Assembly (NCBI GenBank): GCA_010093685.1
Contig: MU006251.1
Span: 1-64,000, forward strand
Direction: 5' to 3'
Length of the DNA: 64,000 bases
Source: Ophiobolus disseminans
Taxonomy: Eukaryota > Ascomycota > Dothideomycetes > Pleosporales > Phaeosphaeriaceae
The translations under genes were made by a program, and so were the position numbers. Positions 1-9,734 of this stretch are shown here, piece by piece. Every line of letters begins with the position of its first letter. Position 1 is the stretch's first letter. A model generated the notes under the pieces. That model was not told the DNA's origin. It ran no database searches and saw only the letters and a list, made by a program, of their open reading frames with translations.

Positions 1-39
1 TAGCTATATATTCTCTATTACAGTTAACACAGCATAGCT

Positions 40-1980
40 TTTGATGTTAGTATAGCCTGCCTATAGTCTTACACTTCTTGCAGCTAGCGTAATCTTTTGT
101 GTAGTAAGACTCTACGCAGAGTTTGCATTCTTTACTTCTGCACATCTCTATATTGTGCCCTAGCTTAAAACAGCCTTAACACTATGTTTTTGCTAAAATG
201 TTATAGTACTTTGTAAGGTAGTGTTAGAGAACTGAGGTTTGAGCTAAGGCTAATCACGGGATTAAGCCCGGAGACACGGGGATTAAGGCCCCGACGTAGG
301 GTATATAACATGGATTTTCATCCGATCTTTCCTAAGTAGTTATCTAATCAATACACTCATTTCAATTAAAGTTCCAACGTCTCTTAGCAACAACAGGTAG
401 GCTACTCTTCCTGCAATACTAAGCTGCTTCTAAGATAGAAGCCTTTGGCGTTCTTGCTCGCTTTCTACTTTACAGACAATAGACGCATATCTTTAATCTA
501 GGGGTAGTAGGTGCGCAGTTTTAAGCCTTTCTTTCTTTGCTAGCTACCTAGGATTGCCTTTAATAGTTACCTTGTTAAAGGTCTTAGTCTCTTCCTTAAG
601 CGCTGCAGGAGATACAATAAACTTATTGTGCATATAGACTTTGTGTGCTATAACCTATACTAGGTCCTTCTGCTTTTGCATGCCTTTATAGGTAACCTGT
701 ACAGCTGATTTCCACGTATCTGTATGCTGCAGAAGAAAGTCTGCAGTAAACTTCTCTATAGTAGTAAGGATAAGATTCTTTCTTATTGTTAGGCGTACGC
801 TAGCAATAACTGCTGCTGCGTTTGATACTGTTTAAAGCGCTGCATTAATAGTATTCCTCTGTGCTAGAGGATCTTCTGCCTCTACTGCTGCTTTATTTGC
901 TCTCTCTACTAGGAGCACTAGCTGTCGCCTTTTTAGGTCGTTTTAGCGTTAAGTAGCTGTTACTTTGTCTTTGCGCTGTTAATGCTATTAATACTGTTGC
1001 TGCTGCTGCTACTGCTAAGGCAGTATAGACTGTGCAGCTGTACAAAGCTCTATAGCTTTAGTATATGTCGTCTTTAGGCTAGTAAATAGGTTCGGGGTAC
1101 CCAGCAGTGGGTATAGGTTAGGTTAGGGTCGCACGAGCCTCTAGGTATAGGTTAGATTAGGGTCGCATGGACCTGTGGTTGTGGTTGGGTTGTAGTAGCT
1201 CTAGCGCGGGTAGAGGTTGGGTTATATTACGTCAGACCTAGACAGAGGTGTAGCCAATCAGGTATGTGATAATTAGCCGTAATAACGTATTCTATTGGCT
1301 TAAAATCACGTCTGTGCGACCTAACCCCAACCTAAGGTCTGTGCCACCGTAACCTAACCTCTACCTAGTACTAGCGCGAAAAATCTAGGTTGGGGTTGGG
1401 GTATACCTGGGGTATCACGTGAGGCAACCTAACCCCAACCCAACCTATACCCATTTACTAGCCTAGTCGTCTTTCCTGCTAGCTTTGCAGAGTTTGTAGC
1501 AGTTACAGTATTGCTTATAGCCTTTAGCACGTGTTCTTTTAGAGCTTAGATCTCCTTTGCTAGCTCTTTTGTAGCTGCTAAAGCTAACTCTACTTTCCTC
1601 TACTATACAGACTTTTCCTGCTTAAGAAGCTCTCTTGTTGTTGTTTCTGCTATAGCGTCTTTTCTCTCTACTAGCTTTAGAGCCTCTTGAAGTGCTTTTA
1701 TGCGTTAAGAGATGTAGTATAGCTATCTTGTTTTCTAAAAAGGTACGTCCTAAGCTAGTACCTCCTGCTGTTGTTTCTGTAGAGAGCGCTAATCAAGTGT
1801 TCGTTTTTTGCTTGGTTTTGGCTTTAGAGGCTGCTTAGCTAGCTTATCTTAGCTGCTTTCTGTTTCATCCTCTTCTTCTAACAACAGTACATCTATCTCT
1901 ATTGCGCTAGGTTGTATAGCGTGCTGAGTTACACGTGCTTGTAGAGATCCTGTAGGAAGAATAGTAGAAGCTATAGTAGG
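40..1980 (-). mobile_element. RIP-decayed Tad1-like LINE ORF1 relic
   Basis: No open frame survives, but the minus strand read through its stops gives one continuous protein-like track. A charged, coiled-coil-like stretch lies around 1480-1700. A stretch near 650-950 includes ERANKAAVEAED and then FTADFLLQHTDTW, which resembles the 'sADFLLekqaiW' block of Tad1-type LINE ORF1 proteins. At 140-182 there is a zinc knuckle with exact CX2CX4HX4C spacing. It is followed at about 80-139 by a second Cys-rich unit in which expected His ligands read Tyr, as CpA to TpA RIP mutation would produce. Nearly every break is TAG or TAA. The minus-strand order (coiled coil, then RRM-like block, then zinc knuckles) fits ORF1. 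A MITE at 1075-1465 interrupts it. ORF2 (endonuclease/reverse transcriptase) would lie off the left edge. Family assignment is by eye. Confidence 0.6.
1075..1465. mobile_element. hAT-type MITE with 8 bp target duplication
   Basis: The 391 bp element has perfect 13 bp terminal inverted repeats, taggctagtaaat at 1075-1087 and its complement at 1453-1465. It is flanked by a perfect direct 8 bp repeat, gtcgtctt, at 1067-1074 and 1466-1473. An 8 bp duplication with short TIRs is the hallmark of hAT transposons. The interior has no ORF and is filled with subterminal repeats of a ggttaggttagggt-like motif in both orientations, which resembles transposase-binding arrays. The element sits inside the LINE ORF1 relic; removing it and one duplication restores the flanking minus-strand reading track. 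A full-length hAT partner is not in the window. Confidence 0.8.
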
Positions 1981-1990
1981 CTTAGTAGCT

Positions 1991-2045
1991 GTATATATAT
2001 ATGTATGCGTGTGTGTGTGTGTGTGTGTATGCGTGTATATATGTA
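1991..2045. repeat. TA/GT microsatellite
   Basis: A run of ta repeats, then an uninterrupted gt run at about 2009-2028, then more tatgcg/tatat units. It lies near the presumed 5' end of the LINE relic. Confidence 0.9.
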
Positions 2046-2429
2046 GTGTATAAGAAATTCCTTCTCTTTTATTTCCGCCACAAAATGAGTAGAGAAATAA
2101 CTAAAAGAGAGCTTGTTTTTGCACTAAGTAGAGTTACCTAGGGTCTACTAGCTTCTGCAGGCTTGAAAAACAAGAAAAAAGAGAAGCTCTGTTTTACTTC
2201 TTCTTTTTCTCTTCCTCTCCTTACTAGCTGTACTAGTCAACCTCTAGGGAGAGTAAGAAGTCTAGATAGCAGAAAATAGAGCAAAAAGGCAGTTTTGTGT
2301 GTTTGTTGCTGTTGTTGGGTATCTGAAATCTAATAAGATAAGGGTAGTCTGTGCGCTGAACACGAGAACTCTAAATAAGAAGAACAGCAGGTTTGCACCT
2401 AGCTGCACTTCTCAACCACGAGCCTACAG
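2046..2429. other. Unassigned AT-rich repeat-block spacer
   Basis: No gene is seen. The sequence is rich in TAG, CTA and poly-purine/pyrimidine runs like its neighbours and is probably decayed repeat, possibly the 5' leader of the LINE relic. No family could be assigned. Confidence 0.4.
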
Positions 2430-2431
2430 TA

Positions 2432-3775
2432 CTAGGTCATAAGTCTAGGCCGCTAAGCTCGCTTAGCGCATCTTCAGCATTATGCACCTAAACTTCACAC
2501 CCGCATAACTCAGCCAAATGATAATATTTTTGAATACTTTTAGGATATCTGGTGTCGCATACATCAATACTTTGTTTGCTAGCCGCGCGCCTTTCTCACT
2601 GCAGCTAGACGTCGAGGCATTGACATGATAAGTTGCTTAATCAGCTTCCTAGGTATGCCACGCTAGCACTCCCTTAAAGCCTCACAAAATCCATCCTATT
2701 CCTCTTAAGCCTTGCTGTAGTTGTTGTATTGTGGGTACAGCTTAAACATGCGTCTCTTGAGCACCCACTAGAGGTGTTCAATTAGGTTTAAGTTAGGAGA
2801 ATACGCTAGCCAGACAATAGGTGTGATGTAGTGATCTCTGAGGAAAGCAGCTACTGCACGAGACCTGTGAATGCTAGCATTATCCTGCATAAACAGTTAA
2901 GAAAGCCTGTAATGAGGCAAGAGACCTTTTGTTAAGGCCTCTATGTAACTTTTAGCGCTGTACCCGCGTTTTTTAGCATCAGGATCACGCTCCATGATGA
3001 CCAACTTGCTCCTCCTTAGGTGACCCCGTTTATCCAGCCACACACAAGCCCACACCATCTGAGCTAGCTTCCTGCTTGTCCTAGTAGGATCTAGCATGTC
3101 TAGCTTCTATTTCTCCTAAGGAAATCGAAAGCACCACTCTTGGTTACTACTAGATCCCTTCTGAACTGAGCACTCATCTGAGAACTTGAGCGTGCAGCGC
3201 TCCCATCTGAAGTGTTGGTACTCTCTAGAGAACTTGAGGCGTAGAGCAGCATGCCCACAGTTGAATTTTGGACGCTTTTTAGCCTTATGATTAGTGAGGC
3301 CACGTCTGCGGAGCTCCCGATATAATGTGCTGCGGCTAGGTAGCTTCAAAGAGGTGCCCTTATAGTTCACAAAGATAGCCTCCTGTGCGAGCTCTGAGTA
3401 CTCTATCTTTGGAGCAGCCCGAACCTTTCTATAGATGATCTTTTTCTGCGCAAGCGATAGTACTGGGGGCTGGCCTGAGCGAGGTTTGTCTTGTGTTGTT
3501 CCAGTTTGGTGGTACTTTTGGCGGATCTTGCAGATGCAGCGGTTAGAGCGGCCATATGCGTGCGCCACCTCTTTCACTGATATTCCACCATTCAGCATCC
3601 TAATAATCTGATCCCTCTGGATAGCTGATATATTAGGACCACGGCACACATTTTGGTCCAGCTCTTGTCCGAATTGGCGTTGTGTAGCCATAGTTATGAC
3701 GCGTCAAAGTTGTGGTGTTGATGTTGTTGGGACCGCGTCACGCTAAGTGCGGCCCTAAGTTTTGACGCGTGACTG
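2432..3775 (-). mobile_element. Tc1/mariner transposon, copy 1 (RIP-decayed)
   Basis: The element is about 1.34 kb, the same size as the second copy at 50555-51895, and can be aligned with it end to end by eye. Degenerate inverted termini resemble the roughly 75 bp TIRs of copy 2, and TA dinucleotides flank it at 2430-2431 and 3776-3777. The minus-strand transposase survives as two open pieces. 3116-3691 encodes the N-terminal helix-turn-helix region (AIQRDQIIRMLNGG, then VKEVAHAYGRSNRCICKI) and the first catalytic Asp in KFSDECS. 2897-3097 encodes the following KLVIMERDP block. The C-terminal catalytic region at about 2600-2890 is broken by stops. Many differences from copy 2 are C-to-T or G-to-A, consistent with RIP. 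It should be inactive. Confidence 0.85.
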
Positions 3776-4700
3776 TAGAGGCTGTGGGAACAGAGGAAAG
3801 TGTGGTGTACAATAGGTTGAGATGGATTCTGATGGTTTTGGGATGCTAGAGGCGCTAGAGCAAGCGCGCTGGGTAGGCCCAAAGTTGGTGTTGATTAATA
3901 GCATAAAGACATGTGAGGCGTGACTGCGCCGCTCTCAAACCTACTAGTGGGTCCTGCATGGGTCTAGCCCATCACAAGCTTAAAGAAATTAGCCTACATA
4001 GTGTAGGCTTCTGTAAGTCCTCCCTCTGTAAATTGAACAAGAGTATCTTCCTATTTCTTCACTGCTGTGTTGTAGTTGTCAATTGCCTGCTACACATTAG
4101 CGGAGAGCGACTGCAGAAAAGCTATGTCAAGGTAGGCGTTAAGGCGCTGCTAGAGCCTTCGCTCTACATGTGCACAATCGTGCTCCTCTATAATAGTCTT
4201 GTTATTGCTCCTAACATTGTCGTTAAACAACTTGCAATTAATTATAAGCTTAACGTGCTTAGGGTTATTGTAAGCAAGGTTTGATACATCGAGCGGCTCC
4301 TGCTGCTTAAGGAGGCTGTCCTTAGTTAGTTTTAGCGGCTCTAAGACGTTGCCTGTAAGGACGTCAAGGGCGCCGTGCATCTGCGCGTAGATAATAACAG
4401 CGGACTTCTATTTCTTAAAGTTAGAGCTATTAGCGCTGAGCTTTAGGACGTTGTTAGAGTCGGAAATGCCTATAATAGCGTCTCCGGATAGGGGTGCGGG
4501 TACTAGGTGATGACGTAGAGCGGCGCAGCTAACTAGCTGACACGGCGGGAGATAAGGTACGGCGACACAGCTGACTAGCTGACGCGGCGGGAAAATAGAG
4601 AAACTGCGGGACAGTGCAGTAGTGTAGTTACCTAGCAGAGACCTCAATAAACCTTAGCGACAGCCGAAATTTTATAAGATAGAGCTAGGCTCATAACCTG
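3776..4700. other. Unclassified RIP-affected repeat DNA
   Basis: The sequence remains TAG/CTA-rich until about 4.7 kb. A minus-strand 76-codon stretch at 4150-4380 (GNVLEPLKLTKDSLLK and onward) reads like protein and continues past stops to about 3960. I could not assign it to a family. Base composition changes to ordinary genic sequence at about 4.7-4.8 kb, which marks the edge of the repeat block. Confidence 0.5.
4522..4598. repeat. Two-copy 38-39 bp tandem repeat
   Basis: Two head-to-tail imperfect copies share the core ctgac(a/g)cggcggga preceded by a cagct-ctagct segment. The copies are 4522-4560 and 4561-4598. Function is unknown; the repeat is within the decayed block. Confidence 0.7.
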
Positions 4701-5451
4701 ATGAGGCACAAGAGTGGACACATGAAAGGGGATAGAATTGGTGATAAACTACTATCGGAAACTTAGGTGAGTTGATGGAGATGGAAATGGGCTAAGCCCA
4801 AACAAGGCAGGCTCCTTGGCAGAACGTGACTGCTCTCACGGGCAAGACCTGGAGGCTGCCGAACAGATACTACCTAGCTTACTTGGAACCACAGAAGCTG
4901 GCGACATGCTACTCACAGTGAGGCCTCCGGTGACCACGAGATGGTAGCACTCGCGAGGCATGCGGCCCAATACAGCCGGGTAGCCCATGAAAAGCGCGAT
5001 TGGTTGTAGATATGCAAGCGACGTGTATCGAGACATATGATCGCCACCACACTGCGTATGGTAGGGACACTGTCTGCCTTTGGAGCCTTTCAAGGTTGAA
5101 GCCTAGATGCAGGTGCGTGAATGGTGGGCTGATTCAGCCTTTCTTCTTTGCTGACCGGTCCACTACATTATCTCGACATCCTGGCCACGTCGCTGACGAG
5201 TCTACTTGAATCTTGAGTACTGATAAAAAGGTACCTGGCCTCCTAATGCCTACATCACCGACAACCGCTACAATGCCAATGACTGCAGTGATCAACATAC
5301 AAGGTGCTGGGTCACTGCAACAAGTCCAAGTTGGAGCAGCAGATATGTTGCAACCCTTGCTGCAGCGCACTCTGCTTGGGGCTGGATTGGTGGACTAAGT
5401 GGCGTATCGAGTATTTTGCGACCTTGTCAGCGCAAGCATGATGTCGACGGC

Positions 5452-7602
5452 ATGCGCGGTACCTTCCAACACATGGAGCCTGAGCCCGGGAGGTGTCAGA
5501 TATTGAGTCAGCACGGTCTTGTGACGACGACCCTTACGGAGAATGTCAACGTCTTCGGAGATATGCCTGGATCCAAATTGGTTGGGGCAACATTGTGCGC
5601 GTTGGCTCATGTAATGGCGCCGAGAGGAGCAATACGAGCATTCCAAGACTTCTTCCTCGATCGGCTTTTCCAGCGTAGTTTTACGGAGTACCCAGGATCT
5701 CGGGAAGCGCTCTGCACATTTCTGACCGACAACTATCGTTCGATCTTAAACGAGGGAACGGCGCACCAATTCAACGAGCGATTTGACGAGGCTATCTCCA
5801 AATTAAACCTCACTCGCCGAGCTGGAGGTTTTCGCCCGGACCTGAATGAGCAAGGGCAGGGTAGTGTCAGCCGATCTGAAGCTTTGCTCATCAAAGGCCT
5901 CTTTAGATGGCTTTTTCAACGAGACGATCTGAATCCATATTACACCCGTAGCGCAACCGTAAGACGCTTAGCACCATGGCTCAAATACGTCGGTTATCAG
6001 ATCGCTGAAGTCCGCGTTTGGGATGGATCTGGAAAGCAGACAATACTTTCCCGCGGCCTAATCCTGGTCACCGGAGGCTCATTTGTCACTGATCGTATGT
6101 TGGAAGAGGAGTCCTTGGTCTGGGCTCTTGATTTTGTTAATAATTATCGCTGGGAGACTGTGGGCGCGATGCTCTGGAAGTCTGCCGCACAAGAAGTCAA
6201 CGAGAGCCACCACGAAACTTTCCAACAGGACTTCGAAGACGCTTACAGGATAACGAAGGGATCGCTTTTGTGCGTTCGCTGGGATTTGGTTCAAGTTCAA
6301 GCTGAAGAGATTCAAGCTTTTGTTGTGTGGAAAGACGCTGCGCTAACAACTTCGAGTCGGATTGCCTTGCGCTTAGCAAGTACACTGTTTCCCGAAAGTG
6401 CCGACAGAATCGCTCCGTTCTATGAGAAGATCGCGACAGAGAGATACTTGAGCGTTCCAAAATTTTATGCGCAACGGAAGGGAAACAAGTACGATACAAT
6501 TCCAAATCGCTCTAAAGAACTGCAGTGGTTCCAAGCGCTCACTGCCTCCATCTGCATATCGATCCTGAGTCAAGCCGCCGGAAACGGCTTCGAAACCATG
6601 AAGCACTCGACCACGCTGGATCTGACGCAATGGAAACACCTCACTCGACTTTGCACCCAAGTCGATGCATTAATTCAAGGTGGCTGTCTGATGTCAGAGG
6701 TCGTTGCTGCTATCGCAACGATACACTGCGCGGCAGATATCAGACAAACCTTCAAGGAGGGGAACGACCCCTACGACTCGAGAGTTGGTGCAGAAGCCTC
6801 ATCAGATTCAACCGTCATCGGCTGGCGTAATGGGCGATACGCGATAATGCCAGCCCTTTTGTATTCAATGGAGCGTCCACTGGAGAGAGCACTTCTCGGG
6901 CTTCGATGCGCGGACGCCTTCATTGCAAATATACCCACTCAACAAGATGGAGCCATACGGTATCCCAACGGATTATCCGGCATGATCATGTTCTACACAG
7001 ATTCCACGATCGAAGCTCTCAAGCTCTGTCTCAACTCAGACCCAGAAAAGGCAGAGACCATGATGGAGGCAGATAGCGGTGTCTTTCTCGGCCAGCCCAG
7101 CTCGACAGCTGCCGACAAACCCTTGTACGTCAGTTTAGAACGCCCATCGCACGCTTTCGGCGAACCATTCACATCTCTTTGCGGCCGGATCGAGGGCGAT
7201 TCGCTGGGCCATGTCAGCATCCAAGACATCCTCAAAGCGCTTGCACAGAGCTGGTCCGATGCACAAGGCAATGACTACAAGTTTTGCGCAATTGGAGCGC
7301 CTCATGAAGATCGCAACGATGACGAAATGGAACTGGTTCCAGCGCATCGCGACTTCAATATGGCACCGTCTCGGTATTGCCAGAACTTGGAGCTTGTCTC
7401 CGGAGATGGCGCTGATAGCAGCCCAAAACATAACGTCCATGTTCAGGTCAAGAACAACACTCCATGGGCCATCTTTCTGGCTGGACAGAGCCCTTTGCAT
7501 AATCGGCTAGCCTTTGACTGCATCCAATGTGCGGTGCACACTGGCGACGATAGTTCGGCTCAAATGCGGGAGGGCTTTACCACTCTGATAGGCTATAAAT
7601 AG
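5452..7602 (+). CDS. Orphan hypothetical protein, 716 aa
   Basis: This is a long uninterrupted frame with genic codon use and no domain I recognise. The first ATG in frame is at 5452, but the same frame stays open upstream to about 5227, and a different frame at 5213-5398 also reads like protein (LQPLLQRTLLGAGLVD, then a stop, then VAYRVF). The true N-terminus is therefore uncertain: an upstream exon, or a 5' frameshift or stop, is possible. The protein is mostly soluble-looking and mixed alpha/beta, with Cys and Trp scattered, no signal peptide at the chosen start and no clear membrane helix. It is the first gene after the RIP block, a typical place for lineage-specific genes. It converges with the F-box gene at 7648. 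Confidence 0.6.
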   Translation: MRGTFQHMEPEPGRCQILSQHGLVTTTLTENVNVFGDMPGSKLVGATLCALAHVMAPRGAIRAFQDFFLDRLFQRSFTEYPGSREALCTFLTDNYRSILNEGTAHQFNERFDEAISKLNLTRRAGGFRPDLNEQGQGSVSRSEALLIKGLFRWLFQRDDLNPYYTRSATVRRLAPWLKYVGYQIAEVRVWDGSGKQTILSRGLILVTGGSFVTDRMLEEESLVWALDFVNNYRWETVGAMLWKSAAQEVNESHHETFQQDFEDAYRITKGSLLCVRWDLVQVQAEEIQAFVVWKDAALTTSSRIALRLASTLFPESADRIAPFYEKIATERYLSVPKFYAQRKGNKYDTIPNRSKELQWFQALTASICISILSQAAGNGFETMKHSTTLDLTQWKHLTRLCTQVDALIQGGCLMSEVVAAIATIHCAADIRQTFKEGNDPYDSRVGAEASSDSTVIGWRNGRYAIMPALLYSMERPLERALLGLRCADAFIANIPTQQDGAIRYPNGLSGMIMFYTDSTIEALKLCLNSDPEKAETMMEADSGVFLGQPSSTAADKPLYVSLERPSHAFGEPFTSLCGRIEGDSLGHVSIQDILKALAQSWSDAQGNDYKFCAIGAPHEDRNDDEMELVPAHRDFNMAPSRYCQNLELVSGDGADSSPKHNVHVQVKNNTPWAIFLAGQSPLHNRLAFDCIQCAVHTGDDSSAQMREGFTTLIGYK

Positions 7603-7647
7603 CTCCGTACTGGTCGTATATAAGATGACTAAGAGTTAGTCGCATTG

Positions 7648-9211
7648 CTACAAAGCTGAGTATCCATGACCATCAAAAAGCTCATGCATAAGCGGATGGT
7701 CATCCACGCTCAAAGGTGCGTCCGCAGTCCCAATACGCTCTCGAATCTCCCCTCCATTCCACACTTGTCGAATGCACGTCTTCTCTAAACTCAGGTTAGG
7801 TGTCATCGGGTTGGGATGGTGAAACACTCTCTCCATCGCTTGCCACTCATAGTGGCCATCCGTGTCGAAGAATGTTCCATGCAAGTACAACTCCTGCAGC
7901 GACTCGGGGAGGATAGATCGGATGTCAAAGTCGGTATCGAGGGCTATGTTGTCCTCCTTTCGATGGAAACCTTGCTCCAGCGGTTCGCCATTATCCGACT
8001 CTTCATCCTCCGGCCTTACCATATCCCACGGGCAATTAAGGATTTTGAGCTTCTGGAATTCTTGGAGGGAGACAGTTTTCAGGGCGTCCTCGTTCATGTG
8101 GTCCTAGTGATGATTGATTAACCCCCTTCTTCCATGTACACTGAAATGGTTGCCTTACATCATCATCTATGTCCTCTCGATCGAGTACGATTTCCTCTAC
8201 CGTGTGGCCCACATGTTTCGCGAGGGCCTGAATCGTTTCCTTCGGCTTATAGGACGCCCATGATACACCCTCATCTCCGCCCCAATAGGTGAACTTCTTC
8301 AAATTCTTCAAGCCTGCGAGTATGACACTCAATCCCTCAACGTTGAATAGACAGCACGCAAAGAAGAGTTCCGTGACGTTGGAGCACGGCATTTTGCCGG
8401 GCAACAAGTAATAATCTTCCGCTCCTCGAGAAGGACTGTTACCCATTCGGTAGGCCCCGAATGTTTTGAGCGAAGGAATGCCCAGGAATGAGCAGGCCCA
8501 GTTGGCAGTGATGCTCCCCTCCGTGTTACAGTGAGAAACCGCGGCGGTTGTGAGATGCTGTAGAGGAAGTTTTGAGGCTACTGCGGGGTCCTTGTATCCA
8601 CCAGCGACTCGATGCATCATGAGCTCCAAGCAGTCACTAGTATCGTCGACCTCCGTGAGCCTGATCGTTTTGAGATATGGCAGATAGTGTAGCAGAATCG
8701 TAACAACGCCATCCTCCTTGCCAGCATCGATGCGATCTTCGATGGTACCTACTAGATCGTTTGGGCGGCCTAGGATCGAAGGATTTGCCTCTCTTGCAAG
8801 CAAATGTTGAGATTCGAGGATTGGATATAGTTTTTCCAGCTTTCGCGCCGCTGCCTTGAACATGTCTTTCTCCTCACCAGATGGTGCCAGATCTGCACAG
8901 GGGTGTGGGGGGAACAGACTCATTCTCGAAGTCCAGTTGTATTGCCGATTCGGAGGCAGATTCAATTCTCTCACGTACCACCCCTTGCGCGGATCGTCTA
9001 GCACCTCTTTCAGAGTCTGCCATAAAAGCAATTCTGCGTCGGTCGTGTCGATGATCTGCCACTCATTGAACAACCGGGCATGTTTTTCCAGAACAGATTT
9101 ACAAAGTGCAGAGTGCGACTTGCAAGTAAGAGCGAACTTGAGGGTCGAGTGCGGATCCAGAATTTCGGCAATGTTGATGGTGAGCTCTGCGGGAAGTGCG
9201 GTCAGAGCCAT
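7648..9211 (-). CDS. F-box domain protein
   Basis: Model: complement(join(7648..8103,8159..9211)), 502 aa. The intron at 8104-8158 (55 bp) has donor gtaagg and acceptor ctag in phase 0, and joins ...EDIDD to DHMNEDALKTV. An N-terminal F-box is visible within about the first 40 residues (ALPAELTINIAEILD then LKFALTCKSH). A long region of leucine-spaced segments typical of fungal F-box/LRR-like proteins follows (LPYLKTIRLTEV, LKNLKKFTYWGG, LQELYLHGTFF). Such proteins act as substrate receptors of SCF ubiquitin ligases; the substrate is unknown. ATG 9211 is the first in-frame ATG and lies about 60 bp from a TATA-like tataaag, so the open frame reaching 9286 is not needed. It is transcribed divergently from the reductase gene at 9735. 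Confidence 0.8.
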
Positions 9212-9268
9212 GGCTGGCAGTGGATGAAAACGAGGTGCGCATGATGGTGCTAGTTGGCGCACGACCTC

Positions 9269-9275
9269 CTTTATA
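9269..9275 (-). promoter_or_regulatory. TATA-like box of the F-box gene
   Basis: The minus-strand sequence tataaag lies about 60 bp upstream of ATG 9211. The spacing suits a short 5' leader and supports that start. Confidence 0.45.
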
Positions 9276-9286
9276 CCGGTGCGCAA

Positions 9287-9734
9287 GGGACGAAAGGATC
9301 ACTAGGCTGTCGCAGGATCAGACCAAGGCTGCAACAAGTTATGCGAGCCGTGCATGATCGTGAGAAGCCAACAGTGATATTGCATTGTTGGTGGTTGCCT
9401 GTCGCCACGAAGATTAAAATGAAACTCGTTGCCGAAGAGCCACCGGTTTCCTACAGAACACTATCACCTTGACTGCAACATTTGCCTGCGCCTTGCGGAC
9501 GAACACAGGATTAACGCAGTTGTCCGAGACCAAATGCAAATCAATCAACACAGCAGTGCATCGCGTATGACAATTCAGCTTACTTGAGCGGGAGTGGTGA
9601 TGTTGCCCAGGTACCCTGAAGATGCGCGTATCGCTCACGGACAAAATACGGGTAAAAACCTCAGATAAGTACACCGTTTCTTCCGCCTTTAGCACATTGA
9701 ATTCTATCATCGCACACTGCTTCTATCATACGCA
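9287..9734. other. Divergent intergenic region
   Basis: About 450 bp separates the F-box gene (minus) from the reductase gene (plus). It should hold both promoters. Apart from the TATA-like box at 9269-9275 and a pyrimidine-rich stretch just before ATG 9735, nothing specific is seen. Confidence 0.5.

Noticed and set aside
1100..1465. Possible internal telomeric repeat (ggttaggg-like units)
   Set aside because: The units are irregular, occur in both orientations and lie inside a TIR-bounded element with an 8 bp target duplication, so a MITE explains them.
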